Below, one piece after another: positions 27,275 through 36,324 of a stretch of 64,000 nt of DNA. Source of the DNA: Leisingera aquimarina DSM 24565 (GTDB lineage Bacteria; Pseudomonadota; Alphaproteobacteria; Rhodobacterales; Rhodobacteraceae); NCBI RefSeq assembly GCF_000473165.1, contig NZ_KI421504.1, positions 2,079,957-2,143,956 on the forward strand. The letters are read 5' to 3'. The notes under the pieces were generated by a model, which was given only the letters and a program-made list of their open reading frames with translations, made no database searches and was not told the origin of the DNA. The position numbers were made by a program, and so were the translations under genes. How positions within the stretch are numbered: the stretch's first letter is position 1; every line of letters begins with the position of its first letter.

Positions 27275-28338
27275 GGGTTCAATCCTGGCGGAGGGGCGGC
27301 CTGCGAAGGATAGAGGCCGAGCACTTTGAACAGGTTTCCCATTTCATCGGGGTGCGTCAACCGCCGATGTGCGGCGATCAGGTTTTTCAGCCTTTCGTTT
27401 TCCAAAGGGCCGGCCAGGGCGCGGGCGCGGCCGGTTATGCCAAGACGCTCCAGAAACACCCCCTGCGGGGTGAGGCGGGTAAAGGCGCAACCTGTGGATT
27501 TTGCGGCCATTGCCAGCGCCTCGAAATCCACATGGGCGGTCAGGTCGGCCTCGCCGGGGGCCTGCAGCGGATCGGCGGGTTCATGCGCGCGCAAGGCTTG
27601 CAGGGTATCGCCTAGGGCGCGCCAGTCACCGTAGTCCGCGATCAGAGCCGCGCCGCCATGGATGGCGATTCGGGCTGCGATGGCCTGGGATACCGGGGCC
27701 GCGGCGTCGCAGAGTTCGACCAGATCGCCCTCCTGCGTGTCCTGCAGCCGGTGATCCAGGGCTGGCTGCGGCGCGGCGGGGCTGAGGCCGAAGGCGAGCG
27801 CGCCGTCTTGCAGACCGATGCGCTTTTCGCTCCAGAGATCGCCGCTGCGGATGAATTGGCGGATGGGCAGGGCGTCGAAAAACTCATTTGCCACCAGGAA
27901 CAGCGGCTGGCCCGGCAGGGCGTCCGCATGGTCCAGCCATTCGGGGGCATATGCGTCCAGCGTCCTGGCTTGGGTGCTGCGCAGTTTCGGTGAGGCCTCG
28001 ACCAGTTTGATCTGCATCGCCGTGTGGAACCCCGGCACGCCGCGGGTGGCGCGCAAGAGGTCAGCCATCAGAGTGCCGCGGCCCGGTCCCAGTTCGGCAA
28101 GCGTGAAAGGGGCCGGGGCGCCTTGGTCCAGCCAGCATTGGGCCAGGGCGAGGCCGATCAGCTCGCCGTACATCTGGCTGATTTCCGGCGCGGTGGTGAA
28201 ATCGCCCTGCGCACCAAGCGGATCGCGGGTGGTGTAATAGCCATACTGCGGGTGCAGCAGGCACTCCCCCATGTAGGCGGCAACAGACATCGGGCCATCC
28301 GCCTGGATGCGGGCAGCGAGGTGATCTGCCAGGCTCAT
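27271..28338 (-). CDS. MidA/NDUFAF7-like SAM-dependent methyltransferase
   Basis: A 355-residue methyltransferase of the MidA family, related to mitochondrial NDUFAF7, which dimethylates an arginine of a complex I subunit. The N-terminus has [20 protein letters not shown] and [18 protein letters not shown]. The SAM site is [18 protein letters not shown], and [14 protein letters not shown] is the conserved catalytic region. A bacterial complex I role is possible but not shown. It overlaps lgt and pgeF by four bases on each side. Confidence 0.92.
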   Translation of the reverse strand: MSLADHLAARIQADGPMSVAAYMGECLLHPQYGYYTTRDPLGAQGDFTTAPEISQMYGELIGLALAQCWLDQGAPAPFTLAELGPGRGTLMADLLRATRGVPGFHTAMQIKLVEASPKLRSTQARTLDAYAPEWLDHADALPGQPLFLVANEFFDALPIRQFIRSGDLWSEKRIGLQDGALAFGLSPAAPQPALDHRLQDTQEGDLVELCDAAAPVSQAIAARIAIHGGAALIADYGDWRALGDTLQALRAHEPADPLQAPGEADLTAHVDFEALAMAAKSTGCAFTRLTPQGVFLERLGITGRARALAGPLENERLKNLIAAHRRLTHPDEMGNLFKVLGLYPSQAAPPPGLNP

Positions 28339-29234
28339 GCCGCGCTCCGGGTGGTATGGCGGGCGCGCAGCAGGAAATAGAGGCCGATGGCGATCATCGG
28401 CAGCGACAGCGCCTGGCCCTGGGTGAGGCCGAAGCCGTCCATGTGCCAGGCCAGCCCCAGCGGATTGCCGGGAGAGACAAACTGCGCATCCGGCTGCCGG
28501 AAGAATTCAACAATGAAGCGGGCAAGGCCATAGCCCGCGAGGAACACACCCAGAAGGCGGCCCGGGGTGTGGAAGGCATTGCGGCACCAGGCGAGGTACA
28601 GAAGCAGAGCGCCAAGGATCAGACCTTCCATCAGTGCCTCGTACAGCTGCGAGGGGTGGCGGGCGCAGAGTGCTCCCAGGGCCTGGCCGCAGTCCTGCGC
28701 CGCCTGGCCGGGGAAGGCGACGCCCCAGGGCCGATCGGTCGGGCGGCCCCAAAGCTCGGCATTGATGAAATTCGCCAGCCGCCCCAGCAGCAGGCCCGGC
28801 GCCACGGTGTGGGCGACCAGGTCGGCGATCTGCAGTTTGGGGATGTTGTGGCGCGCGGCATAGATCAGCGTGGCCAGAACAACCCCGATCAATCCGCCGT
28901 GAAAGGCCATGCCGCCCTGCCAGATCTTCAGGATCTCAACCGGGTGCGCCAGATAATAGGCGGGCTGGTAGAACAGTACAAAGCCCAAGCGCCCGCCCAG
29001 GATCACGCCGAGGATGATCCAGGTCAGCAGATCCTCGACCTGTTCAGGTTTCATCGGCGGCTGGTGCGCGGGCCAGAGTGCGGGGCGGCGCAGGGCCGCG
29101 ACGGCCAGCCGCCAGGCAATGACGATCCCTGTGATATAGGCGAGCGCATACCAGCGCAGCGCGAACTCGAACGAACCGAGGGAGATCGAGAAAATCTCGG
29201 GCGAAAGGTCGGGGAATTGGATCATGGCGTGCAT
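28335..29234 (-). CDS. lgt: Prolipoprotein diacylglyceryl transferase
   Basis: A 299-residue inner-membrane enzyme that attaches diacylglycerol to the lipobox Cys of prolipoproteins. It has seven predicted helices. The Lgt signatures are [24 protein letters not shown], and [17 protein letters not shown] with its conserved Asn and Glu. [12 protein letters not shown] and IVEFFRQPD complete the family pattern. It is first in the lgt-midA-pgeF operon. A second Met three codons in (29225) is possible. Confidence 0.96.
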   Translation of the reverse strand: MHAMIQFPDLSPEIFSISLGSFEFALRWYALAYITGIVIAWRLAVAALRRPALWPAHQPPMKPEQVEDLLTWIILGVILGGRLGFVLFYQPAYYLAHPVEILKIWQGGMAFHGGLIGVVLATLIYAARHNIPKLQIADLVAHTVAPGLLLGRLANFINAELWGRPTDRPWGVAFPGQAAQDCGQALGALCARHPSQLYEALMEGLILGALLLYLAWCRNAFHTPGRLLGVFLAGYGLARFIVEFFRQPDAQFVSPGNPLGLAWHMDGFGLTQGQALSLPMIAIGLYFLLRARHTTRSAA

Positions 29235-29331
29235 GTGCGTCTGAATGCCTCTGGTCTTTGGGGGAAGTCAACGGCTTGCAGCCGCGCGCCTGCTTCCCCA
29301 TATAGGAGCCAGCCCCGAGACGGAGAAGAGC

Positions 29332-29577
29332 ATGCAGACCCGCAACAAGATCCTGGACGATATTTCCCAGCTGATGACCAATGCGATGGGCGTGGCCCAG
29401 GGCGCCAAGGACGAGGCGGACACCGCGTTGAAAAGCATGATCGACCGCTGGCTGGCGGACCGCGATTTTGTCACCCGCGAGGAATTCGACGCGGTGCGCG
29501 CGATGGCACAGAAGGCGCGCGAGGAGAACGAGGCGCTGAAGGCCCGTCTGGATGCGCTGGAGGCAGCGCAGAAGTAA
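29332..29577 (+). CDS. ubiK: Accessory factor UbiK family protein
   Basis: An 81-residue protein of the UbiK/BMFP (DUF526) family, which assists ubiquinone synthesis and forms coiled-coil trimers. The pattern MQTRNKILDDISQLMTNAMG, DRWLADRDFVTREEFDAVRA and a C-terminal Glu/Ala/Leu coiled coil is typical. GGAGAAGAG precedes the ATG. The upstream in-frame extension crosses the divergent lgt promoter region and is rejected. A strong terminator follows. Confidence 0.9.
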   Translation: MQTRNKILDDISQLMTNAMGVAQGAKDEADTALKSMIDRWLADRDFVTREEFDAVRAMAQKAREENEALKARLDALEAAQK

Positions 29578-29601
29578 GCGGGCAGACCTGCCTGCCGGAT
29601 G

Positions 29602-29638
29602 AGCCTGCTGCAGCGTTGCGCTGCGGCGGGCTTTTTTG
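29602..29638 (+). terminator. Strong terminator after ubiK
   Basis: A 13-bp stem with two G-T pairs (29602-29614 with 29620-29632, loop GTTGC) is followed by TTTTTT. Confidence 0.85.
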
Positions 29639-29779
29639 TGCTATGGTGCAGGTGCATGGCTGCCCTGCAGTGCAACGGGCAGAATTGCGTCGCTTTCCGC
29701 GCGCGTGGTCGAAAACCGCGCAGCGCGGATCCCGCCGTTCTGTTCATGCTTCCTCTGCTGCAACAAAAAGGATGGTGGC

Positions 29780-30331
29780 ATGGTATCTGTCTATTCAGTA
29801 CCGGGGGCGTTCAATGCGCAGGAATGCGCGGAAATTATGCGGAAGGCCGCAGAAGAGCCGGAAAGCGAGGCGCGGCTGGTGGGGCAGGCCCGCGATCACA
29901 ATCTGCGCCGGGCCAGCGTGGTGTGGCTGGATGACGTGCCGGGCACTGGCTGGGTGATGGACCGGCTGATTTCGCTGGTTCGCCGGTCCAACCGGGACAG
30001 GTTCGGGTTTGATATCCGTGAATTTGCCGAAAGCCCGCAGACTGCCAGTTACAAGGCGCACGACGGCGGTCATTTCGCCTGGCATTCAGACATCGGCGAC
30101 GGTCCGGTGGCTGGCAAGCGCAAACTGACCCTGGTGGTGCAGCTGAGCAAGCCGGGCGCCTATGATGGCGGTGACCTGGAGATCATGCCGGGCGCCCATA
30201 TGGTGGCTGCCAGCCGGGCGCAGGGCAGCGTGGCAGTGTTCCCCAGCTTTCTGTTGCATCAGGTGACTCCGGTCACCCGCGGCGAGCGCCAGTCGCTGAC
30301 CGTCTGGGCGCATGGGCCTGCGTTCCGATAG
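29780..30331 (+). CDS. 2OG-Fe(II) oxygenase (PKHD/prolyl-hydroxylase-like)
   Basis: A 183-residue dioxygenase. The iron triad is visible: HFAWHSDIGDGP supplies His and Asp, and LLHQVTPVTRGERQSLTVW supplies the distal His plus the Arg that binds 2-oxoglutarate. GGDLEIMPGAHM is the usual intervening strand. The pattern resembles PKHD-type hydroxylases such as PiuC/YbiX, though shorter; the substrate is unknown. AAAAGGATGG precedes the ATG. It is monocistronic with a terminator at 30340. Confidence 0.87.
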   Translation: MVSVYSVPGAFNAQECAEIMRKAAEEPESEARLVGQARDHNLRRASVVWLDDVPGTGWVMDRLISLVRRSNRDRFGFDIREFAESPQTASYKAHDGGHFAWHSDIGDGPVAGKRKLTLVVQLSKPGAYDGGDLEIMPGAHMVAASRAQGSVAVFPSFLLHQVTPVTRGERQSLTVWAHGPAFR

Positions 30332-30339
30332 GCAGCCGG

Positions 30340-30391
30340 CCGGGCCGCAGGTGAAGCTGTCTTTGATGCTTCACCCGCGGCCCGGTCATTT
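30340..30391 (+). terminator. Long-stem terminator after the oxygenase gene
   Basis: An 18-bp stem with one mismatch (30340-30357 with 30368-30385) is followed by TCATTTT. It lies between convergent genes. Confidence 0.7.
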
Positions 30392-30441
30392 TGGATACAG
30401 GAATTCGGGAGCGTGTTGACGATTGACCGCGCGCGGCGCGA

Positions 30442-30597
30442 TCAGACTGCAATGATCCAGACGGCAATCAGGCTGACGGTCAGGTAAACAAGCGTATTGA
30501 CCATCCAGCGTATCAGGCCGGCTTCGCCCTCTGGGTCGACGCCCAGGCGTTCACAGACTTTGGTCCCAGGCCATAGAAAAGCTTCTGACAGTGTCAT
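30442..30597 (-). CDS. Small single-pass membrane protein, 51 aa
   Basis: From the ATG at 30597, with AAGGAG eight bases upstream, the product is MTLSEAFLWPGTKVCERLGV followed by a C-terminal helix (MVNTLVYLTVSLIAVWIIAV) that spans the membrane. I do not recognise the family. The good ribosome site and typical helix support a real gene. The longer frame to 30708 is less likely. Confidence 0.6.
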   Translation of the reverse strand: MTLSEAFLWPGTKVCERLGVDPEGEAGLIRWMVNTLVYLTVSLIAVWIIAV

Positions 30598-31040
30598 GGG
30601 GCGGCTCCTTGATGGGTAAGCGCGATGCATGGAAATCAGTAAGGGGTAAAATGCGTATTGTAAATACCTAATATAATGCCGCGGGCCGGAAACACCGGTA
30701 TGACCCATGTATTTGGGTCAGGATGACAACCGGCCCGGGCCTTGCGGTTTTAGGGATCTGCGGGGTGGTTCCGGCTGGTGACTGATCCAGCCGGAGACTG
30801 TGCAAGAAGCGGTTTCAATGCTGAGTTACAAATGCTACGACTGGGCCGGCATCTAGGGGGGTGTGGATAGTTCATCCACAAGTTATTGCAGATATCCCCA
30901 AAATAATGGTTGCCAGATCATCAATTCAGCCCCACCATATCTTGTATGGGAGCGGGGATGCGTCCCCGGCCCGTAGCAAAATAAACTAGCTATAGGGATT
31001 CTCTGTGCCCGGTAAGCTAGGCAAAGAGAGAGGTGGCAAA
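30598..31040. other. Intergenic region with two inverted repeats upstream of ybjN-like gene
   Basis: A 443-bp gap. It holds TGACCCA-N6-TGGGTCA at 30701-30720 and TGTGGAT-AGTTC-ATCCACA at 30862-30880. The second resembles two DnaA boxes (TTATCCACA-like) in opposite orientation. No gene is recognised. Confidence 0.5.
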
Positions 31041-31541
31041 ATGGCACTATCCGAGCTTCACTTGGAAGAAGACATCCACCCCATCGACATCGTCGAGCAT
31101 TTGGCGTCGCACCATGATTGGGACTTTGACCGGGTTGGCGATGACCAGATTGCCATGTCGGTCGAAGGGCAGTGGCGCACCTATTCGCTGACGCTGGCCT
31201 GGTCGGGCTACGAGGAATGCCTGCGGCTGGTGTGCAGCTTTGAGATGGAGCCGCCTGAGGCTGAGCTGCCGCGGCTTTATGAGCTGATCAACAGCATGAA
31301 CGACCAGTGCTGGGAAGGCTCATTTACCTATTGGGCGGACCACAAGCTGATGCTGTTCCGCTATGGGCTGATGCTGTCCGGCGGTCAGATGGCCAGCCCG
31401 CAGCAGATTGATGCGATGATCAACGCAGCCGTCGCCAATGCGGAACGCTATTACCCGGCGATCCAGCTGGCGGTCTGGGGTCAGCGCAGCACAAAAGACG
31501 CAATGCAGGTCGCCATTGCAGAGGCCTACGGGCGGGCGTAA
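31041..31541 (+). CDS. YbjN domain protein
   Basis: A 166-residue cytosolic protein with the YbjN/type III secretion chaperone-like fold: HPIDIVEHLASHHDWDFDRV, then EGQWRTYSLTLAWSGYEECL, LINSMNDQCWEGSFTYW and LMLFRYGLML. E. coli YbjN affects motility and stress responses, but a molecular role is unclear. Located 39 bp before proC on the same strand. The ATG at 31041 follows GAGAGGTGG. Confidence 0.87.
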   Translation: MALSELHLEEDIHPIDIVEHLASHHDWDFDRVGDDQIAMSVEGQWRTYSLTLAWSGYEECLRLVCSFEMEPPEAELPRLYELINSMNDQCWEGSFTYWADHKLMLFRYGLMLSGGQMASPQQIDAMINAAVANAERYYPAIQLAVWGQRSTKDAMQVAIAEAYGRA

Positions 31542-31580
31542 ACCTTGCCCTGAACCTGAGATTTAGGGGAGGGGCTTAAG

Positions 31581-32396
31581 ATGGATATGCAAGAGATTTC
31601 CGCGCGCGGGCTGGTGCTGCTGGGCTGCGGCAAGATGGGATCGGCGATGCTGGCCGGATGGCTGGAGGGAGGATTGCCTGCCTCCTCAGTCTGGGTGATT
31701 GACCCGCACCCATCGGACTGGCTGCAGGGCACTGGTGTTCACATCAACGCAGAACTGCCAGCGGCGCCTGGCATCGTGCTGATTGCCGTGAAGCCGCAGA
31801 TGATGGGCGCGGCGCTGCCCACACTGCAGAGCTACGGCAACGGTTCCACCCTATTCATTTCGGTTGCGGCGGGCACCTCGATCGCGACCTTTGAGGGCGT
31901 TCTGGGCGCGCAGTCGCGGATTGTGCGGGCGATGCCGAACACCCCCGCTGCCGTCGGGCGCGGAATTACCGCGCTGATCGGCAACACCCATACCAGTGAT
32001 GCGGATATCGAGCGCGCCGAGGGGCTGTTGCAGGCCGTCGGCCAGACGGTGCGGCTGGACAATGAGGGTCAGATGGATGCCGTCACCGGGGTCAGCGGTT
32101 CCGGCCCTGCCTATGTGTTCCACCTGATCGAGACCTTGGCCACGGCGGGCGAGGCGCAGGGCCTCCCGGCGGAGCTGGCGATGCAGCTGGCCAAGGCGAC
32201 CGTTGCGGGCGCCGGCGCGCTGGCGGAGGCGGCGGAGGAAAGCGCCAGCCAACTGCGCATCAATGTGACCAGCCCGAACGGCACCACTCAGGCAGCTTTG
32301 GAAGTGCTGATGGATGATGACGATGGTTTCCCTGCGCTGCTGAACCGCGCAGTGGCTGCTGCCACGGAACGTTCAAAGGAGCTGTCGCGTGGCTGA
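31581..32396 (+). CDS. proC: Pyrroline-5-carboxylate reductase
   Basis: A 271-residue NAD(P)H enzyme for the last step of proline synthesis. The Rossmann start is LVLLGCGKMGSAMLAGWLEG. IAVKPQMMGAALP and VRAMPNTPAAVGRGITAL are conserved, and TGVSGSGPAYVFHLIETL plus SPNGTTQAALEVL carry the substrate site. The last eight bases overlap the GTG start of the csaA-like gene. It forms a unit with ybjN-like, csaA and a dehydrogenase. Confidence 0.96.
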   Translation: MDMQEISARGLVLLGCGKMGSAMLAGWLEGGLPASSVWVIDPHPSDWLQGTGVHINAELPAAPGIVLIAVKPQMMGAALPTLQSYGNGSTLFISVAAGTSIATFEGVLGAQSRIVRAMPNTPAAVGRGITALIGNTHTSDADIERAEGLLQAVGQTVRLDNEGQMDAVTGVSGSGPAYVFHLIETLATAGEAQGLPAELAMQLAKATVAGAGALAEAAEESASQLRINVTSPNGTTQAALEVLMDDDDGFPALLNRAVAAATERSKELSRG

Positions 32397-32727
32397 GATC
32401 AAATTCGATGACTTCATGAAGGTCGACATCCGCGTTGGTGAAATCGTCCGTGCGGAGCCCTATCCCGAGGCGCGCAAGCCTGCAATCAAGCTCTGGGTCG
32501 ATTTCGGGGCTGAAATCGGCGTAAAAAAGAGCTCAGCGCAGATTACGGCGCATTACATGCCGGATACGCTGGTGGGCAAGCAGGTTCTGGCCGTCGTAAA
32601 CTTCCCGCCGCGGCAGATCGGCACGTTCATGTCAGAGATCCTGGTTCTGGGCCTGCCGGATGAAAACGGAGAGATATTTCTGGCCGGACCTGATGGAAAG
32701 GTCCCGCTGGGCGGGAGGATGCACTGA
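32389..32727 (+). CDS. csaA: CsaA-like tRNA-binding-domain protein
   Basis: A 112-residue protein consisting of one tRNA-binding OB fold, like B. subtilis CsaA: FDDFMKVDIRVGEIVRAEPY, KLWVDFGAEIGVKKSSAQIT and VVNFPPRQIGTFMSEILVLG. CsaA acts as a chaperone-like tRNA-binding protein. It starts with GTG inside the proC 3' end. The dehydrogenase ATG follows one base after its stop, so the cluster is tightly coupled. Confidence 0.92.
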   Translation: MAEIKFDDFMKVDIRVGEIVRAEPYPEARKPAIKLWVDFGAEIGVKKSSAQITAHYMPDTLVGKQVLAVVNFPPRQIGTFMSEILVLGLPDENGEIFLAGPDGKVPLGGRMH

Positions 32728-32728
32728 A

Positions 32729-33682
32729 ATGAAAATCTGGATTGCGCGGCCGATGACGGCAGCGGTCACAGCACGGGCGCGGGAGGCGTTTGCTGATCTG
32801 GAAATCCGCGAGACCAACGCGGTGATGAATGAGGCGGAGATGCTGCGCGCATTGTCCGAGTTCGACATTGTCGTGCCAACGCTGGGCGACAGGTTCTCGG
32901 CGGAGATCTTTGCCAAGGCGGGCACACCGCGCTGCAAACTCTTGGCCAACTTCGGCGTTGGCTACAACCACATTGATGTCGAGGCCGCGCGTGCCGCGGG
33001 TGTCGAGGTGACCAACACGCCGGGTGCCGTGACCGATGCCACCGCGGATATCGCGATGACGCTGATCCTAATGTCGGCGCGCCGCGCCTCCGAAGGTGAG
33101 CGGATGCTGCGCAAGGGCGATTGGCAGGGCTGGCACCCGACCCAGATGCTGGGGCTGCACGCCACCGGCAAACGCGTCGGCATCGCCGGCATGGGCCGCA
33201 TCGGCCAGGCGATTGCGCGGCGCTGCCATTACGGCTTTGGCATGGATGTGTCTTATGTGGCGCGCTCGCCAAAGGATCTCGACTTCCCTGCCGACCGCGC
33301 CGAGAGACTGATTGATCTGGCCGGGCAGGTGGATTTCCTGGTGGTGGCAGTGCCGGGCGGGGCTGAGACCACGCATCTGATCAATGCTGAGGTGCTGAAT
33401 GCAATGCAAAGCCACGCGCATCTGATCAACATCGCCCGCGGCGAAGTGGTGGAGGAGGCGGCGCTGATCGACGCACTGCAGAACCGCCGCATCGGCGGTG
33501 CGGGTCTGGATGTCTATGAGTTCGAGCCCAAGGTCCCGCAGACGCTGATCGATCTGGATAACGCCACCCTGCTGCCGCATCTGGGCACCGCCACCGAGGA
33601 AGTGCGCAGTGATATGGGCCATATGGCGCTGGACAATGCCGCGGCCTTCCTGGCCGGCGCAGCGCTGCCCAACCGGGTATAA
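32729..33682 (+). CDS. D-2-hydroxyacid dehydrogenase (NAD-dependent)
   Basis: A 317-residue member of the D-isomer 2-hydroxyacid dehydrogenase family. NAD-binding loop GKRVGIAGMGRIGQAIARR. Catalytic residues: Arg in INIARGEVV, Glu in YEFEPKVP, and His in LLPHLGTATEEVR. FGVGYNHIDVEAARAAGVEV is characteristic of glyoxylate/hydroxypyruvate or glycerate dehydrogenases, so that is the likely class, but the substrate is not certain. It is last in the ybjN-proC-csaA unit, with a terminator just after. Confidence 0.9.
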   Translation: MKIWIARPMTAAVTARAREAFADLEIRETNAVMNEAEMLRALSEFDIVVPTLGDRFSAEIFAKAGTPRCKLLANFGVGYNHIDVEAARAAGVEVTNTPGAVTDATADIAMTLILMSARRASEGERMLRKGDWQGWHPTQMLGLHATGKRVGIAGMGRIGQAIARRCHYGFGMDVSYVARSPKDLDFPADRAERLIDLAGQVDFLVVAVPGGAETTHLINAEVLNAMQSHAHLINIARGEVVEEAALIDALQNRRIGGAGLDVYEFEPKVPQTLIDLDNATLLPHLGTATEEVRSDMGHMALDNAAAFLAGAALPNRV

Positions 33683-33692
33683 AACGATCCCA

Positions 33693-33720
33693 GCCTGAGC
33701 CGCCCCGGCTCAGGCGTCTT
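33693..33720. terminator. Terminator between convergent genes
   Basis: A 9-bp GCCTGAGCC/GGCTCAGGC stem with a 5-nt loop is followed by GTCTTT. It overlaps the end of the minus-strand gene at 33710. Confidence 0.65.
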
Positions 33721-33955
33721 TGGGCTTGTCATGGCGGTGGTCCCAGGCGGGATCTTCGCGCTTGATCTTGCGGGTGGCCCAGGTGCCCGCAGGCCAGGCC
33801 AGAATTGCACCGATGGCGGCGCAGACCAGAATGGCCCTAACGGAATAGAACCCCATTACAAATGCGGTGATGACGGCTGCACCGGCAATGCAGGCGCCAA
33901 TCATGATGGACAGGTGAAAGCGCAGCTTGCCGGCCAGCGGGTCGCGCAACGTCAT
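33710..33955 (-). CDS. Small two-helix membrane protein, 81 aa
   Basis: Product MTLRDPLAGKLRFHLSIMIG with two hydrophobic segments (about 14-35 and 40-60) and a charged C-terminal tail (KIKREDPAWDHRHDKPKDA). It is preceded by AAGGAAG. It resembles small conserved roseobacter membrane proteins of unknown function. The longer upstream frame is not supported. Confidence 0.65.
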   Translation of the reverse strand: MTLRDPLAGKLRFHLSIMIGACIAGAAVITAFVMGFYSVRAILVCAAIGAILAWPAGTWATRKIKREDPAWDHRHDKPKDA

Positions 33956-34021
33956 GACAGCTTCCTTTGGAAGTGGTCCGAAGGAGTATAGCACAGATTG
34001 CGCCGGATCTTCCCGGGCGGC

Positions 34022-34624
34022 TTATTCCGCCGCTTTGGTGCTGCGCAGATCGCCTGCCGCTTCGCGCCAGTGGCGGCGGCAGAGCGAGACATAGGTCTCA
34101 TTGCCGCCGATCTGCACTTGGTCGCCCTCGGTCAGCACCTGGCCCTGGCCGTCCTGGCGCACCACCATTGTGGCCTTCTTGCCGCAATGGCAGATGGTGC
34201 GCACTTCGCGCATCTCGTCTGCCAGCGCCAGCAGGGTGGCAGAGCCGGGAAACAGGTTGCCCTGAAAATCCACCCGCAGGCCGTAGGCCAGCACCGGCAC
34301 CCGCAGGTCATCGACCACGCGGGCCAGCTGCCACACTTGACCGGGTTCCAGAAACTGGGCCTCGTCCACAAAGATTGCAGCCACCGGGCCGCGGGCCAGG
34401 CGCTGTGTGATGCGGGCATAGAGATCGTCACCGGCGGCGAACATGTCTGCCGCTTCGCTGATGCCGATCCGCGAGGCAATTCTGCCGGCGCCTGCGCGGT
34501 CATCCAGCCGGGCGGTCAGCAGATATGTGTCCATATGGTTTTCGCGGTAGTTGTGCGACGCCTGCAAAAGCACGGTCGATTTGCCCGCGTTCATGGTGGA
34601 GTAGTTGAAATAGAGCTTGGCCAT
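34022..34624 (-). CDS. tdk: Thymidine kinase
   Basis: A 200-residue type II thymidine kinase, salvaging thymidine to dTMP. The start MAKLYFNYSTMNAGKST contains the P-loop. AAIFVDEAQFLEPGQVWQLA holds the conserved DEAQF motif, and GLRVDFQGNLFPGS the lasso-domain region. Zinc ligands come from TICHCGKKATMV and SLCRRHW. The frame is open 66 codons further upstream, but the family start is at 34624. Confidence 0.95.
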   Translation of the reverse strand: MAKLYFNYSTMNAGKSTVLLQASHNYRENHMDTYLLTARLDDRAGAGRIASRIGISEAADMFAAGDDLYARITQRLARGPVAAIFVDEAQFLEPGQVWQLARVVDDLRVPVLAYGLRVDFQGNLFPGSATLLALADEMREVRTICHCGKKATMVVRQDGQGQVLTEGDQVQIGGNETYVSLCRRHWREAAGDLRSTKAAE

Positions 34625-34995
34625 GGGGCCGGGGTTTACCTGTCCCGGCGTGCAGGGAAAACCGGATTCGTGCGGGTTATGCCGTGCAGCAGCAAGGGCG
34701 TGGCGGGAAGGCTCACCGGGGCGGGCATTGCCGGGGGGAACAAACCCCGATAAAAACCACGCTGAATGCCCCGGAGAGCCCAAGTACCGGGCAGACCAAT
34801 TACCCAAACCGCAGAACGTCACTCACCCGTTCTGCTTTGCACTGGACAACAGATGCCAATTGCATCATCCCACTCGCTAAATCCCTGAAAACCTGAGGGA
34901 TGGATAAGGTATCGCAATTCCTCTACAAGTCAGAAATGGGAAATTAACCGGTTCGTTCCCCCATGGGGGCGGCGGTCAAGCCAGGTAGGAAGTAT
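34625..34995. other. Intergenic region between divergent tdk and HTH-like gene
   Basis: A 371-bp gap with promoters for both sides presumed. It holds a CAGAACG/CGTTCTG inverted repeat (34812-34834) and an ATCCCT/AGGGAT repeat near 34881-34901. I see no gene. Confidence 0.4.
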
Positions 34996-35460
34996 ATGGC
35001 TGAAATCGGGACGTATCTGAAAAAACACACCGAGGCGCTGGTGAAGGATGTGGGCATCGAAGCCGCCTGCCAGATCACGGGGAAATCTAAGGCGACGCTG
35101 GGGCGCTATTACTCAGACAATGCCGAGCATACGGACCGGTTCATGCCGGTGGATGCGGTGGCCAAGCTGGAAAGCGCTGCGTCCTATCCGCATGTGACCT
35201 CGGCGCTGGCCGAGCTGAAGAACATCACCCTGTCTTATAACGGTAACGGCTCGGCCTCGGAGACCGGACGCAGCGGCGGCGTGAATGCGGATGTGATTGC
35301 GCTAAGCCAGCGGTTCGCCCAGCTGATGAGCGAATACCAGGAAGCGATGGAGGACGGCATCATCACCGTGAACGAGGCCAAGCGGCTGTTGCGGGAAACG
35401 GTGCTGTTGCAGCAGGTTCTGCTGGATATGAAGCTGCATCTGGAGGAAGACAGTGCCTGA
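34996..35460 (+). CDS. Uncharacterised HTH-like protein upstream of arsH
   Basis: A 154-residue soluble protein. [38 protein letters not shown] and [20 protein letters not shown] look like a helix-turn-helix similar to phage-type regulators. The C-terminal half is helical ([40 protein letters not shown]). I recognise no named family. AGGTAGGA precedes the ATG. Its end overlaps the GTG of arsH by eight bases, so the two are coupled and it may regulate or cooperate with arsH. Confidence 0.65.
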   Translation: MAEIGTYLKKHTEALVKDVGIEAACQITGKSKATLGRYYSDNAEHTDRFMPVDAVAKLESAASYPHVTSALAELKNITLSYNGNGSASETGRSGGVNADVIALSQRFAQLMSEYQEAMEDGIITVNEAKRLLRETVLLQQVLLDMKLHLEEDSA

Positions 35461-36181
35461 GGCCGGTGACGGGGTCAGCCTGCCTGCCATCGCGGAAAGT
35501 GAGCTGCACCCGATTGACGTGGACGCGCTGGCGGCGCCGGGTGATCCGCGCCATGCGCCGCGCATTCTGCTGCTGTACGGCTCCCTGCGCGCGGTGAGCT
35601 ATTCCCGCAAGGCGGCAGAGGAAGCGGCACGGGTGCTGCGCGCCTTGGGTTGCGAGACGCGGATTTTCGACCCTTCAGGCCTGCCGCTGCCGGATGATGC
35701 GGGCGCGGCGGAACATCCCAAAGTGGCAGAGCTGCGCGATCTGGCAGTCTGGTCCGAAGGCATGGTCTGGTCCAGCCCGGAGCGCCATGGTGCAATGACC
35801 GGCATCATGAAGCTGCAGATCGACTGGTTGCCCTTGTCCTTGCAGGGCGGTATCCGCACCACCCAGGGCAAGACGCTGGCGGTGATGCAGGTCTCGGGCG
35901 GCTCGCAAAGCTTCAATGCGGTCAACCAGATGCGCATTCTGGGCCGCTGGATGCGGATGCTGACCATTCCGAACCAAAGCTCGATCCCCAAGGCTTGGCT
36001 GGAATTCGGGGAGGGCGAGCGCCTGCCCGAGGGTCCGTTCTACCGCCGTCTGGTGGATGTGATGGAAGAGCTGGTGAAATTCACCTGGCTGGTGCGCGGC
36101 CGCAAGGACTATCTGACAGACCGCTATTCGGAGCGGCTGGAGAGCGCCCAAGAGGTGCATCAGCGGGTATCGCAGAAATAA
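35453..36181 (+). CDS. arsH: ArsH-type NADPH-dependent FMN reductase
   Basis: A 242-residue flavodoxin-like Ars[23 protein letters not shown] is the FMN site. [20 protein letters not shown] and [20 protein letters not shown] are conserved ArsH segments, followed by [19 protein letters not shown]. ArsH oxidises or reduces organoarsenicals and quinones and gives resistance. No arsR, arsC or arsB genes are seen here, so the arsenic link is by family only. The start is GTG, overlapping the upstream gene. Confidence 0.9.
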   Translation: MPEAGDGVSLPAIAESELHPIDVDALAAPGDPRHAPRILLLYGSLRAVSYSRKAAEEAARVLRALGCETRIFDPSGLPLPDDAGAAEHPKVAELRDLAVWSEGMVWSSPERHGAMTGIMKLQIDWLPLSLQGGIRTTQGKTLAVMQVSGGSQSFNAVNQMRILGRWMRMLTIPNQSSIPKAWLEFGEGERLPEGPFYRRLVDVMEELVKFTWLVRGRKDYLTDRYSERLESAQEVHQRVSQK

Positions 36182-36218
36182 CAGCCTTGGGGCGGTGCCC
36201 CTGGCGCAGACAGACCCA

Positions 36219-36247
36219 AGCCCCGGCGCCGCTGCCGGGGCTTTTTG
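36219..36247. terminator. Terminator after arsH
   Basis: A 9-bp AGCCCCGGC/GCCGGGGCT stem with a 6-nt loop is followed by TTTTT. It also lies just beyond the stop of the minus-strand lipopeptide gene. Confidence 0.85.
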
Positions 36248-36249
36248 AT

Positions 36250-36324
36250 TCAGATCAGCGGTATCACCGGCACGTCGCAGGCAGCCAGGGCCAGGAGGGC
36301 GGTCAGAAACAGTGTCAGGCGCAT
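36250..36324 (-). CDS. Very small lipoprotein, 24 aa
   Basis: The 24-codon frame encodes MRLTLFLTALLALAACDVPV, then IPLI. It is a signal peptide with a lipobox (ALAAC) and only about nine residues after the Cys. CGGAGCCC precedes the ATG at suitable distance. Similar tiny lipopeptides with a C-terminal VPxIP stretch occur in roseobacters and are often left unannotated (recalled, not searched). Role unknown, perhaps like entericidin. Confidence 0.6.
   Translation of the reverse strand: MRLTLFLTALLALAACDVPVIPLI

Noticed and set aside
28356..29957. A 533-codon plus-strand frame across lgt, ubiK and the 2OG gene
   Set aside because: It overlaps three well-supported genes in other frames or strands and has no domain.
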